DNA from: Watersipora subatra | Lineage: Eukaryota; Bryozoa; Gymnolaemata; Cheilostomatida; Watersiporidae | DNA: 64,000 nt | Direction: 5' to 3' | Assembly: GCF_963576615.1 (NCBI RefSeq) | Contig: NC_088715.1 | Location: forward strand, 64,061,981-64,125,980 | Shown: positions 12,848-24,800 of the stretch, in pieces | Layout: the number at the start of each line of letters is the position of its first letter | Numbering within the stretch: position 1 is the first letter of the stretch | Made by a program: the position numbers and the translations under genes | Notes under the pieces: model-generated | What the model saw: only the letters and a program-made list of their open reading frames with translations | Database searches by the model: none | What the model was told of the DNA's origin: nothing

Positions 12848-13128
12848 TTATGGCCAAATAATAGTTGATGGTAGTCTTTGACTGCTTTGCCTGTTACTAG
12901 TTAGTCACTACATCTTTGTTAAATTAATGGGTTATGGAAAAAGTAAAACAAAATAAAAATTATTTGATGGAAGACTTAGGATACAACATACCCATTTTAC
13001 CAGAAAATTCTGTGAGTACATTTTTCAATACATCGTAAATCCCCATGTATAATCCGCACCTATAAACCTAAAGTTTTATTTAAAATTTGGAGTGCGGCTT
13101 GTATAGACAGTCTAAAAATTATCGCTGT
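12848..13128 (-). repeat. Dispersed repeat, right copy of an inverted pair
   Basis: Reverse-complement partner of 9105-9390, about 80% alike by eye, separated by 3.5 kb. It carries CGTAAATCCCCATGTATAAT followed by CCGCACC, a typical end of a small terminal-inverted-repeat element, and then AGTGCGGCTTGTATA on the other side. Confidence 0.7.
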
Positions 13129-13452
13129 AAACTTCATAGAATGCCATTTAAAATGATGAAAGCACCCAAGAAACAGATAGATACCGAGGTTCATTGCAGC
13201 AGGCGGCAACTATTAAGCTACCGGGTTTGAGAAAGTAGCTAGGAATCGTACAATCAGTTCCAGTTCGATACCTAGGCAAGAAATCTAATCGCGAAAAGTA
13301 CAGTGTGGCAGCATTTTATGTAATAGTGGTTCATCATTATTGCTATTGTATGAGGAGTACTTGGTGATTTGTTCACCCTTATAAATTCACTAAGCCTACA
13401 ATTATTTTGGTGGTCCAGTAGAGTTTGTAACATCAGCTAGCACAAAGCAATT

Positions 13453-16400
13453 TTGAGCTATATTACACTACCTGAAACAATATACATGTATATATTCAAC
13501 TTACTTTATCTTCTAGCTCGCATTGTTCACGGTAACGTGGTTGCACCCCGTTACGCGGTGTTAAAGCGGTTTCTGACCTATGTTCACTCTTCTATCGACT
13601 TCATTTTGCTACCTAATCTTGATAAAATTCTACCGGAATCTATTAGTATAAAACTTTTTTAACCATACTCGAAACCATTTCTCACCTCAGTGGTTTATTG
13701 GCCTCCCAATCTTTCTGTTACATGATCAGACACATTTGAAAATTATATAGCAGATTGTAAAGACACCTGTAATGACCTTATTATCCTAGGTGACCTTAAT
13801 ATAAATCTAAATGCACCCAATATTAAACTTTATATTTTAAAACAACTGGATCTGGTTCAGTTAGTCCAACAAAACACTCGAGTCCAGAAAAAAATCTCAT
13901 TTACTTATTGACCACATATACACAACAAAATCAGATAACATTCATCAATCAGGTGTACTCAGACTGGTATGACTGATCATTATCTAATTTTTGTACCTCC
14001 CCCAAGTTCGCCTCAACTACAGGCCCTAAACACGTCAAAAACTAACATGTTTTGCCTGGAAAAGCTTCTCAACTCGAGCTTTTTAAGAAGAATTGAAAAG
14101 AGCTGTCTGGCTATAGACTTGTCACATTCATTTACTTCTCTGAACTCAATTATCTTGCATCACTTAAAGATCGAGTCCTCAACTATTTCTCCTGGTCAGA
14201 TCGAGTCCTCAACTATTTCTCCTGGTCAGATCGAGTCCTCAACTATTTCTCCTGGTCAGATCGAGTCCTCAACTCTTCCTCCTGGTCAGATCGAGTCCTC
14301 AACTCTTCCTCCTGGTCAGATCGAGTCCTCAACTCTTCCTCCTGGTCAGATCGAGTCCTCAACTATTACTCCTGGTCAGATCGAGTCCTCAACTATTTCT
14401 CCTGGTCAGATCGAGTCCTCAACTCTTCCTCCTGGTCAGATCGAGTCCTCAACTCTTCCTCCTGGTCAGATCGAGTCCTCAACTCTTCCTCCTGGTCAGA
14501 TCGAGTCCTCAACTATTACTCCTGGTCAGATCGAGTCCTCAACTATTTCTCCTGGTCAGATCGAGTCCTCAACTCTTCCTCCTGGTCAGATCGAGTCCTC
14601 AACTCTTCCTCCTGGTCAGATCGAGTCCTCAACTCTTCCTCCTGGTCAGATCGAGTCCTCAACTATTACTCCTGGTCAGATCGAGTCCTCAACTATTTCT
14701 CCTGGTCAGATCGAGTCCTCAACTATTTCTCCTGGTCAGATCGAGTCCTCAACTCTTTCTCCTGGTCAGATCGAGTCCTCAACTATTTCTCCTGGTCAGA
14801 TCGAGTCCTCAACTATTTCTCCTGGTCAGATCGAGTCCTCAACTATTACTCCTGGTCAGATCGAGTCCTCAACTATTACTCCTGGTCAGATCGAGTCCTC
14901 AACTCTTCCTCCTGGTCAGATCGAGTCCTCAACTATTTCTCCTGGTCAGATCGAGTCCTCAACTATTTCTCCTGGTCAGATCGAGTCCTCAACTATTACT
15001 CCTGGTCAGATCGAGTCCTCAACTATTTCTCCTGGTCAGATCGAGTCCTCAACTCTTCCTCCTGGTCAGATCGAGTCCTCAACTATTTCTCCTGGTCAGA
15101 TCGAGTCCTCAACTCTTCCTCCTGGTCAGATCGAGTCCTCAACTATTTCTCCTGGTCAGATCGAGTCCTCAACTCTTCCTCCTGGTCAGATCGAGTCCTC
15201 AACTATTTCTCCTGGTCAGATCGAGTCCTCAACTATTTCTCCTGGTCAGATCGAGTCCTCAACTATTTCTCCTGGTCAGACAGCGAAATTCTGAAAAATA
15301 TGGAAAAGAGAGGTAAACTTACAAGCACTTTTGGAACGAATATAAAAAACAGGGAAATTACACGGCAAATCTGATACGTAAACATAAGAAACTTTAAATT
15401 TCTAACTTAGTTTCAGTGTAAAAAGCAAACGATAAGCAAAGCAAGAAGCTGTAGCAAGTTATGCGCAACACTAACAAAATAACACTAACCCAGATATGTC
15501 ATCAGAAACTGATACCCGAAAACGCTCATTGGGTAATGCGCTTAACAAGCATTTTGTCAACATTTCTAGAAGTTGAAATATCGAAAACGAATGCAGTTAG
15601 ACTCCTATTTCGTAAATCTATTCTCACGCTTCAGATACTATCTCATTTATACATACACCCGATGCAGTAAACATACTGCATTGCATTCGTTCAGACTAAG
15701 CTACAGGTATTGACAATATCTCAACTCAAATTATTTGCGAATCACTGCCATTCGTAAGCATGCCGATCACAGATATTATTAATAGAGCTATCAAGGAAGC
15801 AACTTTACCTGAACTATGGAAAACTGCTATGGTTACCCCTCCACACAAAGGCGGTAATAAAAATAACTTATCTAATTATGGACCCATATCTGTACTTCCC
15901 ATACTTTCTAAAATTTACAAAAGACATATACACTGTGCTTCAAATACACTTAGGCTACATAGCAACAAAACTATAAGCAGCTTACAGTCAGGATTTGGAA
16001 AAACCACTCTTGCATGACTAACATCCATCATCTCTACTCCACTTGGTCAAACATAAAAATACTTTAGTCATCATCTTTCTTGACTTTCAAAAAGCTTTTG
16101 ACATGGTTAATCATAATATCCTTATTTCAAAACTTGCAGACATAGGAATAACTGGTAAATTTCTTGATACCATCAGGTCATACCCGAATGGACGACAATT
16201 AGGTGTAAAAATAGAAAATATCTGCTCAGATGCTTTTCATATAGCTACTGGCTTTCCACAAGTTTCTATTCTTGCCCCCACACTGCCTCAAATTTTTATA
16301 AATGTTACCACTTTAAAGCTCACCTCATGGCTATGCTGATGACAACGCATTCTCTATATCTGAAACTGACCATTCATTCCTCCAATCTAAAATAAATGCA

Positions 16401-16735
16401 GACCTAACACTTATCCAACAGTGGTGAATGACAAATCAAATGTTTTTTAACATCTCAAAATCTCATTATTTCCTCGTAAATCCACCATTGAATTTCCCTC
16501 TGACAATTTCTATATTCGACAGTACCCTAACAAGACATTCTACTTTTAAACTACATGTACTTGGCTTTATGATCAATGACTCTTTATCATGGCTAGATGA
16601 CGTCTCATTCATTTCAAATAAAATATCATCTAACCTACGTTCATTTTATAACATTCGTCATCTTATGAACTTTGAGACTGCCAGACTGTATTACTATAAT
16701 TTTATTTGTTCTTATTTTATATATACACAGTCAAC
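13453..16735 (+). mobile_element. Degenerate LINE (CR1/Jockey-like non-LTR retrotransposon)
   Basis: ORF2 remnants lie in order on the plus strand in several frames. Endonuclease pieces come first: VYWPPN near 13700, IILGDLNIN near 13780 and TDHYLIFV near 13970. Reverse transcriptase follows at 15760-16750: LPELWKTAMVTPPHKGG, NYGPISVLPILSKIYK, FLDFQKAFDMVNHNIL, a GFPQVSILAPTLPQIF block where intact elements have GxPQGSxLxPxLF, then the catalytic YADDNAF at about 16333 and LHVLGFMINDSLSW. Frames change several times and stops are present, so it cannot encode a working enzyme. The endonuclease plus this reverse transcriptase layout fits the Jockey/CR1/RTE range; the exact clade is not decided. 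A 1.1-kb minisatellite separates the two domains. No clear 3' tail or target duplication was found. Confidence 0.85.
14169..15280 (+). repeat. 30-base coding minisatellite, about 37 copies, inside the LINE
   Basis: Each unit is ATCGAGTCCTCAACT plus a variable TATTTCT/CTTCCT/TATTACT block plus CCTGGTCAG, and encodes IESST(IS/LP/IT/LS)PGQ. All copies keep one frame, so a 441-residue frame runs from the end of the endonuclease remnant (TDHYLIFV) through the array. Variant order shows a higher-order unit LP-LP-LP-IT-IS of 150 bases repeated three times at about 14259-14708. The very low divergence implies recent expansion within an old, broken LINE. Confidence 0.95.
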
Positions 16736-16739
16736 ATAT

Positions 16740-18849
16740 AGTCAAGTATAACACAGGCAATACACAGTCAGTAGCCATTTCCACCAGCAGCATATCGGCA
16801 GGATCCACTTCCAGGAAGTGGTTGCCACCTTAACCAAATGGTCTAGGTCGAATGTCACTGACAAGTCCATGGCTGGCATGGCAGTACCTATGTCATTGCA
16901 ATAGCAATAGTTATATAGAGGGAAGTGTTGAGGAGTGGAGAGTGAGATAGCTAGTGGTGAGCTAGAAGAAGATAGCTTCCAAGAAAAACAGACACTTGGC
17001 CACATTAAACTACTATTGTAGAAAAAGACATTAGCTATATGCAGTAGGGGTCCTCCAAGCCACACAGACACTTGCCACAGAGAGAGACATAGATTCGTCA
17101 AAGTATATGTATATTCACCACAAAGACTAAGGATATCGTTGGGTTGTGCTCTGCATATAATACAAGAGGTACGACCCTTAGTTAAATAAAAACTCAACAT
17201 TTGAGTTATATCAACGTGAGCGAGTTGCGCACATTGATGTTGCTTTTCCTTAGAAGATACATGCCATTTGAAAGTTGAAATTGTAGTTTAGAGAATATAT
17301 TAAAAGATAAAGGTGTTTATTTGTTAAGAATTAAATTGCTATGTAAATAGACCATTTCTATCAAATGACCAAAGAACTACAGTTGCTATCGAGATTAAAG
17401 CCTTTAATCGCAACGGCTTGTACAATAACTAATAGGTTCTTTAAGAGTTGTGACCTCCTGTTTATAGGTTTTTGTTTAGCTCTAAATCCTCAAATCCGTG
17501 CAAATATGGTAAGAAGGGTTGCTTATAACGTCGAAGAAGTGCACTGTTGAAAGCTCAGACCACTCGATCTTATGAAGTGTGTATATATGGAGCTATAATT
17601 GTCATTTCGTATCAATTCCTATTCGTAGTTAAAATAATTGCGTAGCGTCTTATTGCTATACTGTCTTCACATAACAAAGAGTAATGATGTGCAATCTGCG
17701 GGAGTTGTGGAGAAAGAGCTTCACATGTTTTGCGAAAGTCTATGGCAAAATATGAAAATATTCGTTTATTGCATTGCGTGGTCTAGTATAACTACTTTAT
17801 CAAATTTTTTAACTCTTGTTTCATCGCTGAGTTGCAAAGGGTACGTAGGAATGGTCTCAACGTTCTCAATAGTTATCTTATTTGCTATATTATAAGAAAT
17901 ATCATCTAGTTAGGTATCTCTTTATGGTGTACCATGCAAAATCTTGATGCTTGAGTCATCCTGATCTTAATGTAAATGCTGGAGTGCATTATTATTACAA
18001 ATCACTAAAAACTTCAAATTTATTATCACATAAATAAGTTAACTTGGCAATGTTAGTTTGCGAAAGGCTATGCTGCGCGTTAGCTGCGTGAGAGTTCTAT
18101 CTGAATAAAATAAAAAGTAACCTGAGTTGCTCATATATCAGAAGAACAGGCAATTATCGCTAATACCAGAATACATACAACTAGGTTAAAAAGCTTGCTG
18201 CTTAATGCATACTTCATTTCCAATTTAGTTATCATCACAGTAAGACTATCTGTTAATTCAATTATGTAGTATAGGCCAATGTAGCAGCTTTGTAAATTTT
18301 TAGTCAGTTAAAATAAAGTTAATAATATGCCTTGAACTTCAATTATTAATGTACTATCTTGAAAAAAAACCTTGAGACCGGTGATTTCTTATTTGAAAAA
18401 TATGCAAAATGCTTAGCACTCGTCATATCGTCTAAATCTTGCTACATTATTTTCTACTTCTACTACTTTAATGAACATCTTCTGGCTTCCTAGTATAGCA
18501 ACTAACTGCATCTATACAAATAAGGTGCCATATGGTAATAAGTTTCTTGGAGCTTGTGTGAAATGCTCACGACAAAATGAGATTGCAACAGATACTTTAC
18601 TCAATAAATGTCAGTCAGAGCAGTCAGACAGTAGCAAAGACCTATTATTTAAACATCACCATTGATATACATTTGAGGAAGAGACAAGCTGTTAACATAA
18701 GCACTTCATTTGTATGACTCCGATCCTTGTCATTGCGGGTGGCATCTTGAACATAGATTTTCCTTATTTCCAAAATGAGTAGGCCTATATATTTTTGCAG
18801 AGCTTAAGGATCTCTTCAGGGTTTTGTTTATATAAATTGTTTGTTGCAG
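16740..18849. other. Region between the LINE and the first recognised CatSper exon
   Basis: A 152-residue minus-strand frame (16742-17200) begins at the edge of the LINE; no family is recognised. Plus-strand frames at 17365-17550 and 17638-17895 have hydrophobic stretches and nearby GTAAG or GTACG sites, but their phases do not join to the exon at 18850, which needs one base left over. The 5' exons, start codon and promoter of the CatSper gene should be here or further upstream but are not identified. Confidence 0.35.
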
Positions 18850-21800
18850 GTTCTCTAGGGATACGCAGCCACTGCTTCAGCTTTTACCAGCGCAGTTTAT
18901 CTGGAACCAATCCGTAAGTGTCTATTTGAATTAAGCTAATGTCTCTGCACATGTCTGTAAGCAGTACACATTAGATCTATTTATTTGTAATCACTTAAAT
19001 TTTAACTTCAATTGTTTTATAACGATATTTTTTAGTCAATTTGATCTATATAGCTATTTCAAATATTTCAGCGTATATGGTTTTTATGTTTTTTGCCTCT
19101 GTTGTAGTATGTGGAAATAGTACAGGACTTCAAAGATGTTGTATTTGCAACTGACCCATGTGATCGTGCTAAGATGGCTTATGCTCCTATCAGGTTCAGT
19201 TATTTATGCATGATAAAGGCTTTGGATTTTATGAATTTTAACATCCTCATCATTATGTGATGTGTGGTAAAAAAATCTTTGCAAAACATGCTCTTACGTA
19301 GCTTTCTGTTTCAGTGGAGCCCATCAGGGTAAAGTGCTTGCCACTTCAGACGCTTTTCAAAAGACCTCAGTTGTGCTGCATATAGCAGACAGTTTAATTG
19401 GCGTGAGTACTAAATCACTGCTGCTGATACATGAACCAAGCATTGTGATCAAAATCTGCTTCAAGACTGAGTTTTTTTAAACTTATAGATTATGGTTAGT
19501 GCTTTTACACCACTGCCATTTGTTAAAAGCTTATTGATTGGCAAGAAGATTACAGATTTTAGTAATTGTCTTTCCTTGTGTGATCGTATATTAGCAAAAT
19601 TGGCTTAGTGCATATTCATGCACGATTAGCCTACATTGAACCTGCTGTACTATAACCAAGCATTTTCCAAGAATCATTTTTGGTGTACCATATGTATATA
19701 TCATATGATTCTCAGCATAGCTTGGCAAATACAGATCATTATTACTCCTTTACAGGGTAGACCTACTCTAAGCCATTTGGTGTTTCTCTCTGGAGGTCTC
19801 CTGACTATTATAAACAATGAAATATTTATTTTCGATTTTCACTCCTTCCTGGCGAAGAAAACAAAAGGTAAGCATTAACAAAAGGTATTAAAGGTTACTA
19901 TAATTTTGACTTATATCTGATGTCTTTTTAAATTTACATTCCAATGCTGCATTTTAAAACTAATAATTAATAATTTTACGATCTTTTAAAGGTTGCATGA
20001 CAGCATTTAAAAATTATTTCTATTTGTACCAATAAAATAATGAAATTTAGTATTTCACCTTTGATTCAGATGTGAAAACGCAAAAACCAGTTTTGGAGCT
20101 AAAAACAATACATGTAAAATCTAAGCTGTGACAAATGGTGATTACTTTTTTGCAAAACTCAGACTATGGAATTACGACATCACTGTCACTGATTAGCAAA
20201 TGCGTGAGATAACAACTCTTCTGGCGGCGGCCATTCTTATAGACTTCCATTTTTAGTTGCCATACTATGTTGTTATGGTTACCCAATATGGCTAATAATT
20301 ATAACGCAAAGTCAAAGCATATTCCATAAATACGGAAAAAGTCTGCGCTTTGTTTATTTACTCTCCATTAACTTTAGAGTGGTGATAAAATTACACCAAT
20401 TGTCTTGTACTTACATCTTGTGGAATACAAGTTTTTTTTTCGTACAGGTTGGAAATTTAAAAAATCATCTCTAAAAATTAGCTAATCATCTGCTTGCAAT
20501 CTATCAATGCTCTGCTCTCACGAATAAATACATTGAATGGGCAATCTTTAGATAATCTAGTTAATAAAATGAGCAGTTTTATTATAATTATCTAAGGTTG
20601 CAGCTGTTTTCAGTCAATAACTAGCAAATGCCGCGAATTTTTCTGTTCATGGCTGGAGGATGTTAATAAAAACCTGGTATTTGGTTGAAGTTATGCAGAA
20701 GTATTATTAAAACCACAATCTGTAATGCTATCTAATGTCGTTATTACAATTAAAATTTGTGTTGTCATTTAACATTTAACACTTAGTTACATCCTCTGCT
20801 ATTAAAACAATTATCGTATATTTCGAGTTTTACAGCAACAGCGATGTTTTTTTTTGTAAAAGTCATAGAATTACAGTGTAATGGTTTGATGGTTTACATG
20901 GGTTTTTAATATCTTTGCACATATCGCAACCAATTGAATATTTATTCAAGTATAAATTAAATTTATGAGGTCAAGGTTGCGAACAGGAATTGAGTTGATG
21001 AATCTAGATGCACTAGGCTTCCTGGTGCTACTACATGAAACCTAGCCCTGTGGGATAGTGATACCACTGTTTGTAAAATATTTTCTAATTGTAAATCTGG
21101 TTTATGAATTGTTTAAAATTTAAACTAAATGGTGGGCTTATTTTTGGTAATATTTATGGATGTTATCAGTTTGTTCTGAATATCATGTGCCAGAAACAAG
21201 ATCGATTACTTTACCTACTGATATATTTGTGACCAATTTTAACAATGCAATGGAAAAAAATGACCTTATTTGTGATAATGCAAAAGTTTGAAGTTTGATT
21301 AATAAAATTATAGTATCATCTCATCTGCCATATACATGTATATTGTCTTCAACCATTACTAATAGTAAAACAGGAAATAAAGCACTTCATCGTGATTTAA
21401 TGGTTTCATTTACTATGGTACATGTTTGAATCTTTGTTGGTCAACAAATGGTCAAAATGGAGGCAGATCAAATACAAACTTATGGCAGATGACTGCTTGT
21501 AATCGAGCTGATTAGAGATCTGCTATTATATGTAAGCCACAACCATAGACTGACTTAGTCGTCTTGAATGACTTCAAGATCGACAGAGAGAGACCAGTTA
21601 GTGAAGGGTTGGCTATTTTTGCTGTAGGCATACAAAGAGCCGATGGAGTGGATATGTTGAGTGTGCACGAGTGCTGTGCTGTAGATTACAGCTGCCAGGT
21701 TTGGGGTAATGTTGTGCTCGCCTACAAACTGTACTCTTCCACAAGAGAGTTCTACTACTCACAAGATGGTGGACTTGGGTTTTCCAAAGCCACAATAAGC

Positions 21801-24800
21801 CCTACACATTCGGTTTGTTCTCAAATTCTAGAAAGTTCTATTTTATGTAGCTGTCATTTAGTATATTTTCACAACTTTTTAAGAACCTAGCTTTGCTGAT
21901 ATACTAACATAAGAAGCTTGCTCATTGCAAGCCAACAGATATTTGCTGTCAATTTTGCTGACTCTGTTGGTATGATTTTTAGTAATTACTTTGTCTATAG
22001 ACAAATTAGTATCATTTTTCTAAATCAAGCAAAGATAGCATAATTCTATTGTGTTGGGCTGTAGAGGATTGCTGATACACTGTGTACCAAGCTTTAGTGT
22101 CAGTGAACCTATTCTGTTTTGGATTAATCTTAAAATTTAACGCTTTGGTTGCAGTATAAATTACTGAGCTCTACCGTGCTGGCAGTTGACCTTACTGCTC
22201 TGTTCCTCGCTGAGGATGTGCAGACATCAAAGGTAAGTTCTTCATCTGATTTTTGATCTTATGGATTAAAGTCAAAGCTCGGCTTACAATCATCTAAATC
22301 TCAGTTTTTAGACATACAACCTTGAACTTGAGCCAATATGTGTCTTGACACCAGGAGTGATCTACATACCCATCACTGTAGTTTTTTGATCAGTACATAT
22401 GTACCCGTGTTTCCCCCACATAATTTGACTTTCTAAAATGTTTGAAGAAAGTAAAGCCGTGCTTTGTACCTCTTTTTAAGTTTTAAAGCGATAAATCTCG
22501 AGAAAGCTAGTCGTAGTAGCGATAGCTGTAGAAAAAGGAAGATAGTAATGCTTTTCGTAGAGATGAAAATCCAACTTGTAGAAAAACAAAGACAAGACTT
22601 ATGGGATCAACTCTTTCGGAAATTTACAAAACCATTTAGTAGTGATCACAAGAAAGTAAATGTGATTTGGAGCCTGTCGCAGTAGTGGAGAGACTGAATG
22701 GGATACTTGTAAGAGTAAACATGTAAAGAGGCTGAATGTGATACTTGTAAGAGTACACATGTAAAGAGGCTGAATGTGATACTTGTAAGAGTAAACATGT
22801 GAAGAGGCTGAATGTGATACTTGTAAGAGTAAACATGTAAAGTGGCTGAATGAGATACTTGTAAGAGTAAACATGTAAAGAGACTGAATGTGATACTTGT
22901 AAGAGTAAACATGTAAAGAGGCTGAATGAGACACTTGTAAGAGTACACATGTAAAGAGGCTGAATGTGATACTTGTAAGAGTAAACATGTAAAGAGGCTG
23001 AATGTGATACTTGTAAGAGTAAACATGTAAAGAGGCTGAATGTGATACCTGTAAGAGTAAACATGTAAAGAGGCTGAATGTGATACTTGTAAGAGTAAAC
23101 ATGTAAAGAGGCTGAATGTGATACTTGTAAGAGTACACATGTAAAGAGGCTGAATGTGATACTTGTAAGAGTAAACATGTAAAGTGGCTGAGTGAGATAC
23201 TTGTAAGAGTAAACATGTAAAGAGGCTGAATGTGATACTTGTAAGAGTAAACGTGTAAAGAGGCTGAATGAGATACTTGTAAGAGTAAACATGAGAAAAA
23301 ATATTTACTAAACAAGCAAAGATATATACATAAGCAAAGGGATCATTTTATATTACAGCTATTCCATTTTTAAATTTCTTGTTGCAAATCATGACAACTT
23401 CGGTCCCTGGATTAATTATTACTTTATATATTAAATTTCTTTACAAAAAAGTGTTTTTTAACTTTAATTTCTAGTTTTGTCAAATGCATTATTTTAAATG
23501 CACGGTTGGTCACACGCTTGGCTGATAACCTGAATGTATCGGTTGGATTCCTGTACAGCGCAACATTTTTCCTAACGCTCTTTGCTTGGTTTCGGATGGA
23601 CACAGCTTTTGTTATAGGAAATATTTATTCCTACGTACCACTTGCTCGATATACGAAGTACATCTCAAAATGGATTAACTTGTATACCACGGTTTGGCTG
23701 CGTTTGAGTTACAAATGATAGCAAGTTGTAAGTTATGTGTATGTTGTAAGACTTGTGTGCACTCATTGTTGCTTAGAAAAGTAGTCTGTTTCTCTGCTCC
23801 ATGTCAATAATAAGCTAGGTTTGTTTGGTAAATGTGGTAAAAACTGAAGTGTTTTCCCCAAGTATTCATGACTGAAACTATATATTTCTTTAGAAGATGG
23901 CAAAACAAAATAATTCTGTTACGCTATTGCTTAATAATAGTCAAAACTGTATATTGGTGGCGAATACGTAGTTGTTTTTGGTGTCGGCAGATGCCGATGG
24001 TCTCCCTTGTGCTGTAATTGAAGAGTCCCAAAAACATGACAATAAGTTGCCAAAGTAGCGAGGTCTTGTGAGTGTCTCATAATTGTCATAGCCATTGCTA
24101 TTGTTTGTAAAGTTAGCTCTGATTGGCTCTTTCTGTTCACAGCTGCTGCTGCTCACCATACCTCTCAACGGTTTCATGCATGGGCAGGCCAAGGCTCCGA
24201 ATAGCTCTGTGATCCTGCTGTCAGAGTTTGATTCGTATATACCTGGAGATTTCATACACATGCTGCAGTTACGCTCTGACTTCTATTCTTTACTTTTATG
24301 GGACCGGCACGGGATTCTTTACAAGCGAAGGCTGGGTGGGTGAGCCATTGCCCAGCCTTTTTCTTTTAACCATTCCTATCTGTTGAGAAAATTAGGATTG
24401 TCTTTTTAGGTTTCTTGAACTTGGAGTTTAATGCTGAACTGTAAACTAAAAACTGTTTTTTGGATTTTTTATGCATAGAATGTACGTCGTATACAGTAGT
24501 GCACACGAGGCACCCAAATTCTAATTGTAGAAGCTGAGTTTATGAATAAGAGTTTAGGCAATGTTGTCATAGCTGGTTAGCTGTGGCGGCGGAAATGTCA
24601 CTCCTCCAATTGATAACATATTACTGAGACACTAACTTTCACCTTCCAAAAACCCATTTCAAAAAGTAGCTAGGGTTACTTAACCACAATAATTCTACTT
24701 CTCCATTCCTTACTTTGTTGGTGACTCCCATATATTACAAGTTTTCCTTTCCTAGATGTTTGAAAAAATAACTCTAAAATTATATATAATTGGTAAATTG

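Noticed and set aside
16742-17200. 152-residue minus-strand frame beside the LINE
   Set aside because: No recognisable family, no splice context; Cys/Trp/Leu-rich composition looks like chance translation.
23473-23718. Possible CatSper exon after a CTAG site
   Set aside because: Its phase does not fit; exons ending at 22232 and starting at 24143 already join in phase 0.
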